Shown here one piece after another: positions 36,323 to 50,900 of a stretch of DNA of 64,000 bases. Position numbers and translations under genes: made by a program. Below the pieces are notes generated by a model. The model did no database searches, was not told the origin of the DNA, and worked only from the letters and a program-made list of their open reading frames with translations. Positions within the stretch are counted from its first letter, which is position 1; the number at the start of each line of letters is the position of its first letter. This stretch comes from Gymnothorax reevesii (Eukaryota > Chordata > Actinopteri > Anguilliformes > Muraenidae). The DNA lies in assembly GCA_029721435.1 (NCBI GenBank), contig CM056581.1, positions 70,108,712 to 70,172,711 of the forward strand, in the 5' to 3' direction.

Positions 36323-37381
36323 AGCCAATTCACTCCTATTTAGTCATACAGTGAAAATTCACTCATGTTTGTCACTTTCCCACTGATTTACACACAGAAT
36401 GAAAATTTTTGACATGCAGAAGTTAAAAAAAAGAAAGTTTTTAAAAAAGTGTATATCTTCACTTCAGAGACTAATATTCACTTCCAATAGGCCATACAAG
36501 CACATTGGAAAAATTGGTGGCATATATGCAGTGCAACAGAGATCTGAAGCATTTCCCAGGCCAGATACACGAACAGATTCACTTTCTGAGATTAAAACCT
36601 AGAAGAAGCGTGTTTTCATGAAAGAGCGTATGGAGACAATATCAGCGCTCTAGCTCGCTTCCTTAAGAAGATAGCAGCCAATTCACTCCTATTTAGTCAT
36701 ACAGTGAAAATTCACTCATGTTTGTCACTTTCCCACTGATTTACACACAGAATGAAAATTTTTGACATGCAGAAGTTAAAAAAAAGAAAGTTTTTAAAGA
36801 AGTGTATATCTTCACTACAGAGACTCATATTCACTTCCAATAGGCCATAAAAACACATTGGAAAAATGGATGGCATATATGCAGTGCAACAGTGATCTGA
36901 AGCATTTCCCAGGCCAGATACACGCAGAGATTCACATTCTGAGCTTAAAACCTCAAAGAAGCGTGTTTTCATGAAAGAGCGTATGGAGACAATATCAGCG
37001 CTCTAGCTCGCTTCCTTAAGAAGATAGAAGCCAATTCACTCCTATTTAGTCATACAGTGAAAATTCACTCATGTTTGTCACTTTCCCACTGATTTACACA
37101 CAGAATGAAAATTTTTGACATGCAGAAGTTAAAAAAAAGAAAGTTTTTAAAAAAGTGTATATCTTCACTACAGAGACTCATATTCACTTCCAATAGGCCA
37201 TAAAAACACATTGGAAAAATGGATGGCATATATGCAGTGCAACAGTGATCTGAAGCATTTCCCAGGCCAGATACACGCAGAGATTCACATTCTGAGCTTA
37301 AAACCTCAAAGAAGCGTGTTTTCATGAAAGAGCGTATGGAGACAATATCAGCGCTCTAGCTCGCTTCCTTAAGAAGATAGA

Positions 37382-40300
37382 AGCCAATTCACTCCTATTT
37401 AGTCATACAGTGAAAATTCACTCATGTTTGTCACTTTCCCACTGATTTACACACAGAATGAAAATTTTTGACATGCAGAAGTTAAAAAAAGAAAGTTTTT
37501 AAAAAAGTGCATATCTTCACTTCAGAGACTCATATTCACTTCCAATAGGCCATACAAGCAAATTGGACAAATTGCTGCCATATATGCAGTGCACAGTGAT
37601 CTGAAGCATTTCCCAGCCCAGATACACGAACAGATTCACTTTCTGAGCTTAAAACCTAGAAGAAGCGTGTTTTCATGAAAGAGCGTATGGAGACAATATC
37701 AGCGCTCTAGCTCGCTTCCTTAAGAAGATAGCAGCCAATTCACTCCTATTTAGTCATACAGTGAAAATTCACTCATGTTTGTCACTTTCCCACTGATTTA
37801 CACACAGAATGAAAATTTTTGACATGCAGAAGTTAAAAAAAAGAAAGTTTTTAAAAAAGTGTATATCTTCACTTCAGAGACTAATATTCACTTCCAATAG
37901 GCCATACAAGCACATTGGAAAAATGGATGGCATATATGCAGTGCAACAGTGATCTGAAGCATTTCCCAGGCCAGATACACGCAGAGATTCACATTCTGAG
38001 CTTAAAACCTCAAAGAAGCGTGTTTTCATGAAAAAGCGTATGGAGACAATATCAGCGCTCTAGCTCGCTTCCTTAAGAAGATAGAAGCCAATTCACTCCT
38101 ATTTAGTCATACAGTGAAAATTCACTCATGTTTGTGACTTTCCCACTGATTTACACACAGAATGAAAATTTTTGACATGCAGAAGTTAAAAAAAAGAAAG
38201 TTTTTAAAAAAGTGTATATCTTCACTACAGAGACTCATATTCACTTCCAATAGGCCATAAAAACACATTGGAAAAATGGATGGCATATATGCAGTGCAAC
38301 AGTGATCTGAAGCATTTCCCAGGCCAGATACACGCAGAGATTCACATTCTGAGCTTAAAACCTCAAAGAAGCGTGTTTTCATGAAAGAGCGTATGGAGAC
38401 AATATCAGCGCTCTAGCTCGCTTCCTTAAGAAGATAGCAGCCAATTCACTCCTATTTAGTCATACAGTGAAAATTCACTCATGTTTGTCACTTTCCCACT
38501 GATTTACACACAGAATGAAAATTTTTGACATGCAGAAGTTAAAAAAAAGAAAGTTTTTAAAAAAGTGTATATCTTCACTACAGAGACTCATATTCACTTC
38601 CAATAGGCCATAAAAACACATTGGAAAAATGGATGGCATATATGCAGTGCAACAGTGATCTGAAGCATTTCCCAGGCCAGATACACGCAGAGATTCACAT
38701 TCTGAGCTTAAAACCTCAAAGTAGCGTGTTTTCATGAAAGAGCGTATGGAGACAATATCAGCGCTCTAGGTCGCTTCCTTAAGAAGATAGCAGCCAATTC
38801 ACTCCTATTTAGTCATACAGTGAAAATTCACTCATGTTTGTCACTTTCCCACTGATTTACACACAGAATGAAAATTTTTGACATGCAGAAGTTAAAAAAA
38901 AGAAAGTTTTTAAAAAAGTGTATATCTTCACTACAGAGACTCATATTCACTTCCAATAGGCCATACAAGCATATTGGACAAATTGCTGCCATATATGCAG
39001 TGCACAGTGATCTGAAGCATTTCCCAGCCCAGATACACGAACAGATTCACTTTCTGAGATTAAAACCTAGAAGAAGCGTGTTTTCATGAAAGAGCGTATG
39101 GAGACAATATCAGCGCTCTAGCTCGCTTCCTTAATAAGATAGCAGCCAATTCACTCCTATTTAGTCATACAGTGAAAATTCACTCATGTTTGTCACTTTC
39201 CCACTGATTTACACACAGAATGAAAATTTTTGACATGCAGAAGTTAAAAAAAAGAAAGTTTTTAAAAAAGTGTATATCTTCACTACAGAGACTCATATTC
39301 ACTTCCAATAGGCCATAAAAACACATTGGAAAAATGGATGGCATATATGCAGTGCAACAGTGATCTGAAGCATTTCCCAGGCCAGATACACGCAGAGATT
39401 CACATTCTGAGCTTAAAACCTCAAAGAAGCGTGTTTTCATGAAAGAGCGTATGGAGACAATATCAGCGCTCTAGCTCGCTTCCTTAAGAAGATAGAAGCC
39501 AATTCACTCCTATTTAGTCATACAGTGAAAATTCACTCATGTTTGTCACTTTCCCACTGATTTACACACGGATTGAAACTTTTTGACAAGCAGAAGTTAA
39601 AAAAAAAGAAAGTTTTTAAAAAAGTGCATATCTTCACTTCAGAGACTCATATTCACTTCCAATAGGCCATACAAGCAAATTGGACAAATTGCTGCCATAT
39701 ATGCAGTGCACAGTGATCTGAAGCATTTCCCAGCCCACATACACGAACAGATTCACTTTCTGAGCTTAAAACCTCAAAGAAGCGTGTTTTCATGAAAGAG
39801 CGTATGGAGACAATATCAGCGCTCTAGCTCGCTTCCCTAAGAAGATAGCAGCCAATTCACTCCTATTTAGTCATACAGTGAAAATTCACTCATGTTTGTC
39901 ACTTTCCCACTGATTTACACACAGAATGAAAATTTTTGACATGCAGAAGTTAAAAAAAAGAAAGTTTTTAAAAAAGTGTATATCTTCACTACAGAGACTC
40001 ATATTCACTTCCAATAGGCCATAAAAACACATTGGAAAAATGGATGGCATATATGCAGTGCAACAGTGATCTGAAGCATTTCCCAGGCCAGATACACGCA
40101 GAGATTCACATTCTGAGCTTAAAACCTCAAAGTAGCGTGTTTTCATGAAAGAGCGTATGGAGACAATATCAGCGCTCTAGGTCACTTCCTTAAAAAGATA
40201 GCAGCCAATTCACTCCTATTTAGTCATACAGTGAAAATTCACTCATGTTTGTCACTTTCCCACTGATTTACACACAGAATGAAAATTTTTGACATGCAGA

Positions 40301-43023
40301 AGTTAAAAAAAGAAAGTTTTTAAAAAAGTGCATATCTTCACTTCAGAGACTCATATTCACTTCCAATAGGCCATACAAGCAAATTGGACAAATTGCTGCC
40401 ATATATGCAGTGCACAGTGATCTGAAGCATTTCCCAGCCCAGATACACGAACAGATTCACTTTCTGAGCTTAAAACCTAGAAGAAGCGTGTTTTCATGAA
40501 AGAGCGTATGGAGACAATATCAGCGCTCTAGCTCGCTTCCTTAAGAAGATAGCAGCCAATTCACTCCTATTTAGTCATACAGTGAAAATTCACTCATGTT
40601 TGTCACTTTCCCACTGATTTACACACAGAATGAAAATTTTTGACATGCAGAAGTTAAAAAAAAGAAAGTTTTTAAAAAAGTGTATATCTTCACTTCAGAG
40701 ACTAATATTCACTTCCAATAGGCCATACAAGCACATTGGAAAAATGGATGGCATATATGCAGTGCAACAGTGATCTGAAGCATTTCCCAGGCCAGATACA
40801 CGCAGAGATTCACATTCTGAGCTTAAAACCTCAAAGAAGCGTGTTTTCATGAAAAAGCGTATGGAGACAATATCAGCGCTCTAGCTCGCTTCCTTAAGAA
40901 GATAGAAGCCAATTCACTCCTATTTAGTCATACAGTGAAAATTCACTCATGTTTGTGACTTTCCCACTGATTTACACACAGAATGAAAATTTTTGACATG
41001 CAGAAGTTAAAAAAAAGAAAGTTTTTAAAAAAGTGTATATCTTCACTACAGAGACTCATATTCACTTCCAATAGGCCATAAAAACACATTGGAAAAATGG
41101 ATGGCATATATGCAGTGCAACAGTGATCTGAAGCATTTCCCAGGCCAGATACACGCAGAGATTCACATTCTGAGCTTAAAACCTCAAAGAAGCGTGTTTT
41201 CATGAAAGAGCGTATGGAGACAATATCAGCGCTCTAGCTCGCTTCCTTAAGAAGATAGCAGCCAATTCACTCCTATTTAGTCATACAGTGAAAATTCACT
41301 CATGTTTGTCACTTTCCCACTGATTTACACACAGAATGAAAATTTTTGACATGCAGAAGTTAAAAAAAAGAAAGTTTTTAAAAAAGTGTATATCTTCACT
41401 ACAGAGACTCATATTCACTTCCAATAGGCCATAAAAACACATTGGAAAAATGGATGGCATATATGCAGTGCAACAGTGATCTGAAGCATTTCCCAGGCCA
41501 GATACACGCAGAGATTCACATTCTGAGCTTAAAACCTCAAAGTAGCGTGTTTTCATGAAAGAGCGTATGGAGACAATATCAGCGCTCTAGGTCGCTTCCT
41601 TAAGAAGATAGCAGCCAATTCACTCCTATTTAGTCATACAGTGAAAATTCACTCATGTTTGTCACTTTCCCACTGATTTACACACAGAATGAAAATTTTT
41701 GACATGCAGAAGTTAAAAAAAAGAAAGTTTTTAAAAAAGTGTATATCTTCACTACAGAGACTCATATTCACTTCCAATAGGCCATACAAGCATATTGGAC
41801 AAATTGCTGCCATATATGCAGTGCACAGTGATCTGAAGCATTTCCCAGCCCAGATACACGAACAGATTCACTTTCTGAGATTAAAACCTAGAAGAAGCGT
41901 GTTTTCATGAAAGAGCGTATGGAGACAATATCAGCGCTCTAGCTCGCTTCCTTAAGAAGATAGCAGCCAATTCACTCCTATTTAGTCATACAGTGAAAAT
42001 TCACTCATGTTTGTCACTTTCCCACTGATTTACACACAGAATGAAAATTTTTGACATGCAGAAGTTAAAAAAAAGAAAGTTTTTAAAAAAGTGTATATCT
42101 TCACTACAGAGACTCATATTCACTTCCAATAGGCCATAAAAACACATTGGAAAAATGGATGGCATATATGCAGTGCAACAGTGATCTGAAGCATTTCCCA
42201 GGCCAGATACACGCAGAGATTCACATTCTGAGCTTAAAACCTCAAAGAAGCGTGTTTTCATGAAAGAGCGTATGGAGACAATATCAGCGCTCTAGCTCGC
42301 TTCCTTAAGAAGATAGAAGCCAATTCACTCCTATTTAGTCATACAGTGAAAATTCACTCATGTTTGTCACTTTCCCACTGATTTACACACGGATTGAAAC
42401 TTTTTGACAAGCAGAAGTTAAAAAAAAAGAAAGTTTTTAAAAAAGTGCATATCTTCACTTCAGAGACTCATATTCACTTCCAATAGGCCATACAAGCAAA
42501 TTGGACAAATTGCTGCCATATATGCAGTGCACAGTGATCTGAAGCATTTCCCAGCCCACATACACGAACAGATTCACTTTCTGAGCTTAAAACCTCAAAG
42601 AAGCGTGTTTTCATGAAAGAGCGTATGGAGACAATATCAGCGCTCTCGCTCGCTTCCCTAAGAAGATAGCAGCCAATTCACTCCTATTTAGTCATACAGT
42701 GAAAATTCACTCATGTTTGTCACTTTCCCACTGATTTACACACAGAATGAAAATTTTTGACATGCAGAAGTTAAAAAAAAGAAAGTTTTTAAAAAAGTGT
42801 ATATCTTCACTACAGAGACTCATATTCACTTCCAATAGGCCATAAAAACACATTGGAAAAATGGATGGCATATATGCAGTGCAACAGTGATCTGAAGCAT
42901 TTCCCAGGCCAGATACACGCAGAGATTCACATTCTGAGCTTAAAACCTCAAAGTAGCGTGTTTTCATGAAAGAGCGTATGGAGACAATATCAGCGCTCTA
43001 GGTCACTTCCTTAAAAAGATAGC
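37382..43023 (+). repeat. 8-monomer higher-order repeat, two copies (2821 bp)
   Basis: F-G-H-I-J-E-L-N runs from 37382 to 40202 and again from 40203 to 43023. The same eight types in the same order occur at 1767 and 8820. The junction N to F at 40203 is unique in the window and marks the exchange. Private changes at 39135 in copy 1 and 42647 in copy 2 separate them. Confidence 0.92.
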
Positions 43024-46000
43024 AGCCAATTCACTCCTATTTAGTCATACAGTGAAAATTCACTCATGTTTGTCACTTTCCCACTGATTTACACACAGAA
43101 TGAAAATTTTTGACATGCAGAAGTTAAAAAAAAGAAAGTTTTTAAAAAAGTGTATATCTTCACTACAGAGACTCATATTCACTTCCAATAGGCCATAAAA
43201 ACACATTGGAAAAATGGATGGCATATATGCAGTGCAACAGTGATCTGAAGCATTTCCCAGGCCAGATACACGCAGAGATTCACATTCTGAGCTTAAAACC
43301 TCAAAGTAGCGTGTTTTCATGAAAGAGCGTATGGAGACAATATCAGCGCTCTAGGTCGCTTCCTTAAGAAGATAGCAGCCAATTCACTCCTATTTAGTCA
43401 TACAGTGAAAATTCACTCATGTTTGTCACTTTCCCACTGATTTACACACAGAATGAAAATTTTTGACATGCAGAAGTTAAAAAAAAGAAAGTTTTTAAAA
43501 AAGTGTATATCTTCACTACAGAGACTCATATTCACTTCCAATAGGCCATACAAGCATATTGGACAAATTGCTGCCATATATGCAGTGCACAGTGATCTGA
43601 AGCATTTCCCAGCCCAGATACACGAACAGATTCACTTTCTGAGATTAAAACCTAGAAGAAGCGTGTTTTCATGAAAGAGCGTATGGAGACAATATCAGCG
43701 CTCTAGCTCGCTTCCCTAAGAAGATAGCAGCCAATTCACTCCTATTTAGTCATACAGTGAAAATTCACTCATGTTTGTCACTTTCCCACTGATTTACACA
43801 CAGAATGAAAATTTTTGACATGCAGAAGTTAAAAAAAAGAAAGTTTTTAAAAAAGTGTATATCTTCACTACAGAGACTCATATTCACTTCCAATAGGCCA
43901 TAAAAACACATTGGAAAAATGGATGGCATATATGCAGTGCCACAGTGATCTGAAGCATTTCCCAGGCCAGATACACGCAGAGATTCACATTCTGAGCTTA
44001 AAACCTCAAAGAAGCGTGTTTTCATGAAAGAGCGTATGGAGACAATATCAGCGCTCTAGCTCGCTTCCTTAAGAAGATAGAAGCCAATTCACTCCTATTT
44101 AGTCATACAGTGAAAATTCACTCATGTTTGTCACTTTCCCACTGATTTACACACAGAATGAAAATTTTTGACATGCAGAAGTTAAAAAAAAGAAAGTTTT
44201 TAAAGAAGTGTATATCTTCACTACAGAGACTCATATTCACTTCCAATAGGCCATAAAAACACATTGGAAAAATGGATGGCATATATGCAGTGCAACAGTG
44301 ATCTGAAGCATTTCCCAGGCCAGATACACGCAGAGATTCACATTCTGAGCTTAAAACCTCAAAGAAGCGTGTTTTCATGAAAGAGCGTATGGAGACAATA
44401 TCAGCGCTCTAGCTCGCTTCCTTAAGAAGATAGAAGCCAATTCACTCCTATTTAGTCATACAGTGAAAATTCACTCATGTTTGTCACTTTCCCACTGATT
44501 TACACACAGAATGAAAATTTTTGACATGCAGAAGTTAAAAAAAAGAAAGTTTTTAAAAAAGTGTATATCTTCACTTCAGAGACTAATATTCACTTCCAAT
44601 AGGCCATACAAGCACATTGGAAAAATTGGTGGCATATATGCAGTGCAACAGAGATCTGAAGCATTTCCCAGGCCAGATACACGAACAGATTCACTTTCTG
44701 AGATTAAAACCTAGAAGAAGCGTGTTTTCATGAAAGAGCGTATGGAGACAATATCAGCGCTCTAGCTCGCTTCCTTAAGAAGATAGCAGCCAATTCACTC
44801 CTATTTAGTCATACAGTGAAAATTCACTCATGTTTGTCACTTTCCCACTGATTTACACACAGAATGAAAATTTTTGACATGCAGAAGTTAAAAAAAAGAA
44901 AGTTTTTAAAAAAGTGTATATCTTCACTTCAGAGACTAATATTCACTTCCAATAGGCCATACAAGCACATTGGAAAAATGGATGGCATATATGCAGTGCA
45001 ACAGTGATCTGAAGCACTTCCCAGGCCAGATACACGCAGAGATTCACATTCTGAGCTTAAAACCTCAAAGAAGCGTGTTTTCATGAAAAAGCGTATGGAG
45101 ACAATATCAGCGCTCTAGCTCGCTTCCTTAAGAAGATAGAAGCCAATTCACTCCTATTTAGTCATACAGTGAAAATTCACTCATGTTTGTGACTTTCCCA
45201 CTGATTTACACACAGAATGAAAATTTTTGACATGCAGAAGTTAAAAAAAAGAAAGTTTTTAAAAAAGTGTATATCTTCACTACAGAGACTCATATTCACT
45301 TCCAATAGGCCATAAAAACACATTGGAAAAATGGATGGCATATATGCAGTGCAACAGTGATCTGAAGCATTTCCCAGGCCAGATACACGCAGAGATTCAC
45401 ATTCTGAGCTTAAAACCTCAAAGTAGCGTGTTTTCATGAAAGAGCGTATGGAGACAATATCAGCGCTCTAGGTCACTTCCTTAAAAAGATAGCAGCCAAT
45501 TCACTCCTATTTAGTCATACAGTGAAAATTCACTCATGTTTGTCACTTTCCCACTGATTTACACACAGAATGAAAATTTTTGACATGCAGAAGTTAAAAA
45601 AAAGAAAGTTTTTAAAAAAGTGTATATCTTCACTACAGAGACTCATATTCACTTCCAATAGGCCATAAAAACACATTGGAAAAATGGATGGCATATATGC
45701 AGTGCAACAGTGATCTGAAGCATTTCCCAGGCCAGATACACGCAGAGATTCACATTCTGAGCTTAAAACCTCAAAGTAGCGTGTTTTCATGAAAGAGCGT
45801 ATGGAGACAATATCAGCGCTCTAGGTCGCTTCCTTAAGAAGATAGCAGCCAATTCACTCCTATTTAGTCATACAGTGAAAATTCACTCATGTTTGTCACT
45901 TTCCCACTGATTTACACACAGAATGAAAATTTTTGACATGCAGAAGTTAAAAAAAAGAAAGTTTTTAAAAAAGTGTATATCTTCACTACAGAGACTCATA

Positions 46001-47963
46001 TTCACTTCCAATAGGCCATACAAGCATATTGGACAAATTGCTGCCATATATGCAGTGCACAGTGATCTGAAGCATTTCCCAGCCCAGATACACGAACAGA
46101 TTCACTTTCTGAGATTAAAACCTAGAAGAAGCGTGTTTTCATGAAAGAGCGTATGGAGACAATATCAGCGCTCTAGCTCGCTTCCCTAAGAAGATAGCAG
46201 CCAATTCACTCCTATTTAGTCATACAGTGAAAATTCACTCATGTTTGTCACTTTCCCACTGATTTACACACAGAATGAAAATTTTTGACATGCAGAAGTT
46301 AAAAAAAAGAAAGTTTTTAAAAAAGTGTATATCTTCACTACAGAGACTCATATTCACTTCCAATAGGCCATAAAAACACATTGGAAAAATGGATGGCATA
46401 TATGCAGTGCCACAGTGATCTGAAGCATTTCCCAGGCCAGATACACGCAGAGATTCACATTCTGAGCTTAAAACCTCAAAGAAGCGTGTTTTCATGAAAG
46501 AGCGTATGGAGACAATATCAGCGCTCTAGCTCGCTTCCTTAAGAAGATAGAAGCCAATTCACTCCTATTTAGTCATACAGTGAAAATTCACTCATGTTTG
46601 TCACTTTCCCACTGATTTACACACAGAATGAAAATTTTTGACATGCAGAAGTTAAAAAAAAGAAAGTTTTTAAAGAAGTGTATATCTTCACTACAGAGAC
46701 TCATATTCACTTCCAATAGGCCATAAAAACACATTGGAAAAATGGATGGCATATATGCAGTGCAACAGTGATCTGAAGCATTTCCCAGGCCAGATACACG
46801 CAGAGATTCACATTCTGAGCTTAAAACCTCAAAGAAGCGTGTTTTCATGAAAGAGCGTATGGAGACAATATCAGCGCTCTAGCTCGCTTCCTTAAGAAGA
46901 TAGAAGCCAATTCACTCCTATTTAGTCATACAGTGAAAATTCACTCATGTTTGTCACTTTCCCACTGATTTACACACAGAATGAAAATTTTTGACATGCA
47001 GAAGTTAAAAAAAAGAAAGTTTTTAAAAAAGTGTATATCTTCACTTCAGAGACTAATATTCACTTCCAATAGGCCATACAAGCACATTGGAAAAATTGGT
47101 GGCATATATGCAGTGCAACAGAGATCTGAAGCATTTCCCAGGCCAGATACACGAACAGATTCACTTTCTGAGATTAAAACCTAGAAGAAGCGTGTTTTCA
47201 TGAAAGAGCGTATGGAGACAATATCAGCGCTCTAGCTCGCTTCCTTAAGAAGATAGCAGCCAATTCACTCCTATTTAGTCATACAGTGAAAATTCACTCA
47301 TGTTTGTCACTTTCCCACTGATTTACACACAGAATGAAAATTTTTGACATGCAGAAGTTAAAAAAAAGAAAGTTTTTAAAAAAGTGTATATCTTCACTTC
47401 AGAGACTAATATTCACTTCCAATAGGCCATACAAGCACATTGGAAAAATGGATGGCATATATGCAGTGCAACAGTGATCTGAAGCACTTCCCAGGCCAGA
47501 TACACGCAGAGATTCACATTCTGAGCTTAAAACCTCAAAGAAGCGTGTTTTCATGAAAAAGCGTATGGAGACAATATCAGCGCTCTAGCTCGCTTCCTTA
47601 AGAAGATAGAAGCCAATTCACTCCTATTTAGTCATACAGTGAAAATTCACTCATGTTTGTGACTTTCCCACTGATTTACACACAGAATGAAAATTTTTGA
47701 CATGCAGAAGTTAAAAAAAAGAAAGTTTTTAAAAAAGTGTATATCTTCACTACAGAGACTCATATTCACTTCCAATAGGCCATAAAAACACATTGGAAAA
47801 ATGGATGGCATATATGCAGTGCAACAGTGATCTGAAGCATTTCCCAGGCCAGATACACGCAGAGATTCACATTCTGAGCTTAAAACCTCAAAGAAGCGTG
47901 TTTTCATGAAAGAGCGTATGGAGACAATATCAGCGCTCTAGCTCGCTTCCTTAAGAAGATAGA
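43024..47963 (+). repeat. 7-monomer higher-order repeat, two copies (2470 bp)
   Basis: I-J-B-D-C-G-H runs from 43024 to 45493 and again from 45494 to 47963. The G copies share the C at 45017 and 47487, exactly 2470 bp apart. The H ending copy 1 is a hybrid with N, as expected where the segment was rejoined to a following I. The second copy is also the start of the next 20-monomer repeat. Confidence 0.92.
45141..45493 (+). repeat. Hybrid monomer H/N
   Basis: It starts with the H mark GTGACTTT and ends with the N marks AAAGTAGCG and GGTCACTTCCTTAAAAAG. It is preceded by G, as H is, and followed by I, as N is. It marks the seam of the 2470-bp 7-monomer duplication, with the switch between monomer positions 51 and 282. 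Confidence 0.85.
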
Positions 47964-50900
47964 AGCCAATTCACTCCTATTTAGTCATACAGTGAAAATT
48001 CACTCATGTTTGTCACTTTCCCACTGATTTACACACGGATTGAAACTTTTTGACAAGCAGAAGTTAAAAAAAAGAAAGTTTTTAAAAAAGTGCATATCTT
48101 CACTTCAGAGACTCATATTCACTTCCAATAGGCCATACAAGCAAATTGGACAAATTGCTGCCATATATGCAGTGCACAGTGATCTGAAGCATTTCCCAGC
48201 CCACATACACGAACAGATTCACTTTCTGAGCTTAAAACCTCAAAGAAGCGTGTTTTCATGAAAGAGCGTATGGAGACAATATCAGCGCTCTAGCTCGCTT
48301 CCCTAAGAAGATAGCAGCCAATTCACTCCTATTTAGTCATACAGTGAAAATTCACTCATGTTTGTCACTTTCCCACTGATTTACACACAGAATGAAAATT
48401 TTTGACATGCAGAAGTTAAAAAAAAGAAAGTTTTTAAAAAAGTGTATATCTTCACTACAGAGACTCATATTCACTTCCAATAGGCCATAAAAACACATTG
48501 GAAAAATGGATGGCATATATGCAGTGCAACAGTGATCTGAAGCATTTCCCAGGCCAGATACACGCAGAGATTCACATTCTGAGCTTAAAACCTCAAAGTA
48601 GCGTGTTTTCATGAAAGAGCGTATGGAGACAATATCAGCGCTCTAGGTCGCTTCCTTAAGAAGATAGCAGCCAATTCACTCCTATTTAGTCATACAGTGA
48701 AAATTCACTCATGTTTGTCACTTTCCCACTGATTTACACACAGAATGAAAATTTTTGACATGCAGAAGTTAAAAAAAAGAAAGTTTTTAAAAAAGTGTAT
48801 ATCTTCACTACAGAGACTCATATTCACTTCCAATAGGCCATAAAAACACATTGGAAAAATGGATGGCATATATGCAGTGCAACAGTGATCTGAAGCATTT
48901 CCCAGGCCAGATACACGCAGAGATTCACATTCTGAGCTTAAAACCTCAAAGTAGCGTGTTTTCATGAAAGAGCGTATGGAGACAATATCAGCGCTCAAGG
49001 TCACTTCCTTAAAAAGATAGCAGCCAATTCACTCCTATTTAGTCATACAGTGAAAATTCACTCATGTTTGTCACTTTCCCACTGATTTACACACGGATTG
49101 AAACTTTTTGACAAGCAGAAGTTAAAAAAAAAGAAAGTTTTTAAAAAAGTGCATATCTTCACTTCAGAGACTCATATTCACTTCCAATAGGCCATACAAG
49201 CAAATTGGACAAATTGCTGCCATATATGCAGTGCACAGTGATCTGAAGCATTTCCCAGCCCACATACACGAACAGATTCACTTTCTGAGCTTAAAACCTC
49301 AAAGAAGCGTGTTTTCATGAAAGAGCGTATGGAGACAATATCAGCGCTCTAGCTCGCTTCCCTAAGAAGATAGCAGCCAATTCACTCCTATTTAGTCATA
49401 CAGTGAAAATTCACTCATGTTTGTCACTTTCCCACTGATTTACACACAGAATGAAAATTTTTGACATGCAGAAGTTAAAAAAAAGAAAGTTTTTAAAAAA
49501 GTGTATATCTTCACTACAGAGACTCATATTCACTTCCAATAGGCCATAAAAACACATTGGAAAAATGGATGGCATATATGCAGTGCAACAGTGATCTGAA
49601 GCATTTCCCAGGCCAGATACACGCAGAGATTCACATTCTGAGCTTAAAACCTCAAAGTAGCGTGTTTTCATGAAAGAGCGTATGGAGACAATATCAGCGC
49701 TCTAGGTCACTTCCTTAAAAAGATAGCAGCCAATTCACTCCTATTTAGTCATACAGTGAAAATTCACTCATGTTTGTCACTTTCCCACTGATTTACACAC
49801 AGAATGAAAATTTTTGACATGCAGAAGTTAAAAAAAAGAAAGTTTTTAAAAAAGTGTATATCTTCACTACAGAGACTCATATTCACTTCCAATAGGCCAT
49901 AAAAACACATTGGAAAAATGGATGGCATATATGCAGTGCAACAGTGATCTGAAGCATTTCCCAGGCCAGATACACGCAGAGATTCACATTCTGAGCTTAA
50001 AACCTCAAAGTAGCGTGTTTTCATGAAAGAGCGTATGGAGACAATATCAGCGCTCTAGGTCGCTTCCTTAAGAAGATAGCAGCCAATTCACTCCTATTTA
50101 GTCATACAGTGAAAATTCACTCATGTTTGTCACTTTCCCACTGATTTACACACAGAATGAAAATTTTTGACATGCAGAAGTTAAAAAAAAGAAAGTTTTT
50201 AAAAAAGTGTATATCTTCACTACAGAGACTCATATTCACTTCCAATAGGCCATAAAAACACATTGGAAAAATGGATGGCATATATGCAGTGCAACAGTGA
50301 TCTGAAGCATTTCCCAGGCCAGATACACGCAGAGATTCACATTCTGAGCTTAAAACCTCAAAGTAGCGTGTTTTCATGAAAGAGCGTATGGAGACAATAT
50401 CAGCGCTCTAGGTCGCTTCCTTAAGAAGATAGCAGCCAATTCACTCCTATTTAGTCATACAGTGAAAATTCACTCATGTTTGTCACTTTCCCACTGATTT
50501 ACACACAGAATGAAAATTTTTGACATGCAGAAGTTAAAAAAAAGAAAGTTTTTAAAAAAGTGTATATCTTCACTACAGAGACTCATATTCACTTCCAATA
50601 GGCCATACAAGCATATTGGACAAATTGCTGCCATATATGCAGTGCACAGTGATCTGAAGCATTTCCCAGCCCAGATACACGAACAGATTCACTTTCTGAG
50701 ATTAAAACCTAGAAGAAGCGTGTTTTCATGAAAGAGCGTATGGAGACAATATCAGCGCTCTAGCTCGCTTCCTTAAGAAGATAGCAGCCAATTCACTCCT
50801 ATTTAGTCATACAGTGAAAATTCACTCATGTTTGTCACTTTCCCACTGATTTACACACAGAATGAAAATTTTTGACATGCAGAAGTTAAAAAAAAGAAAG

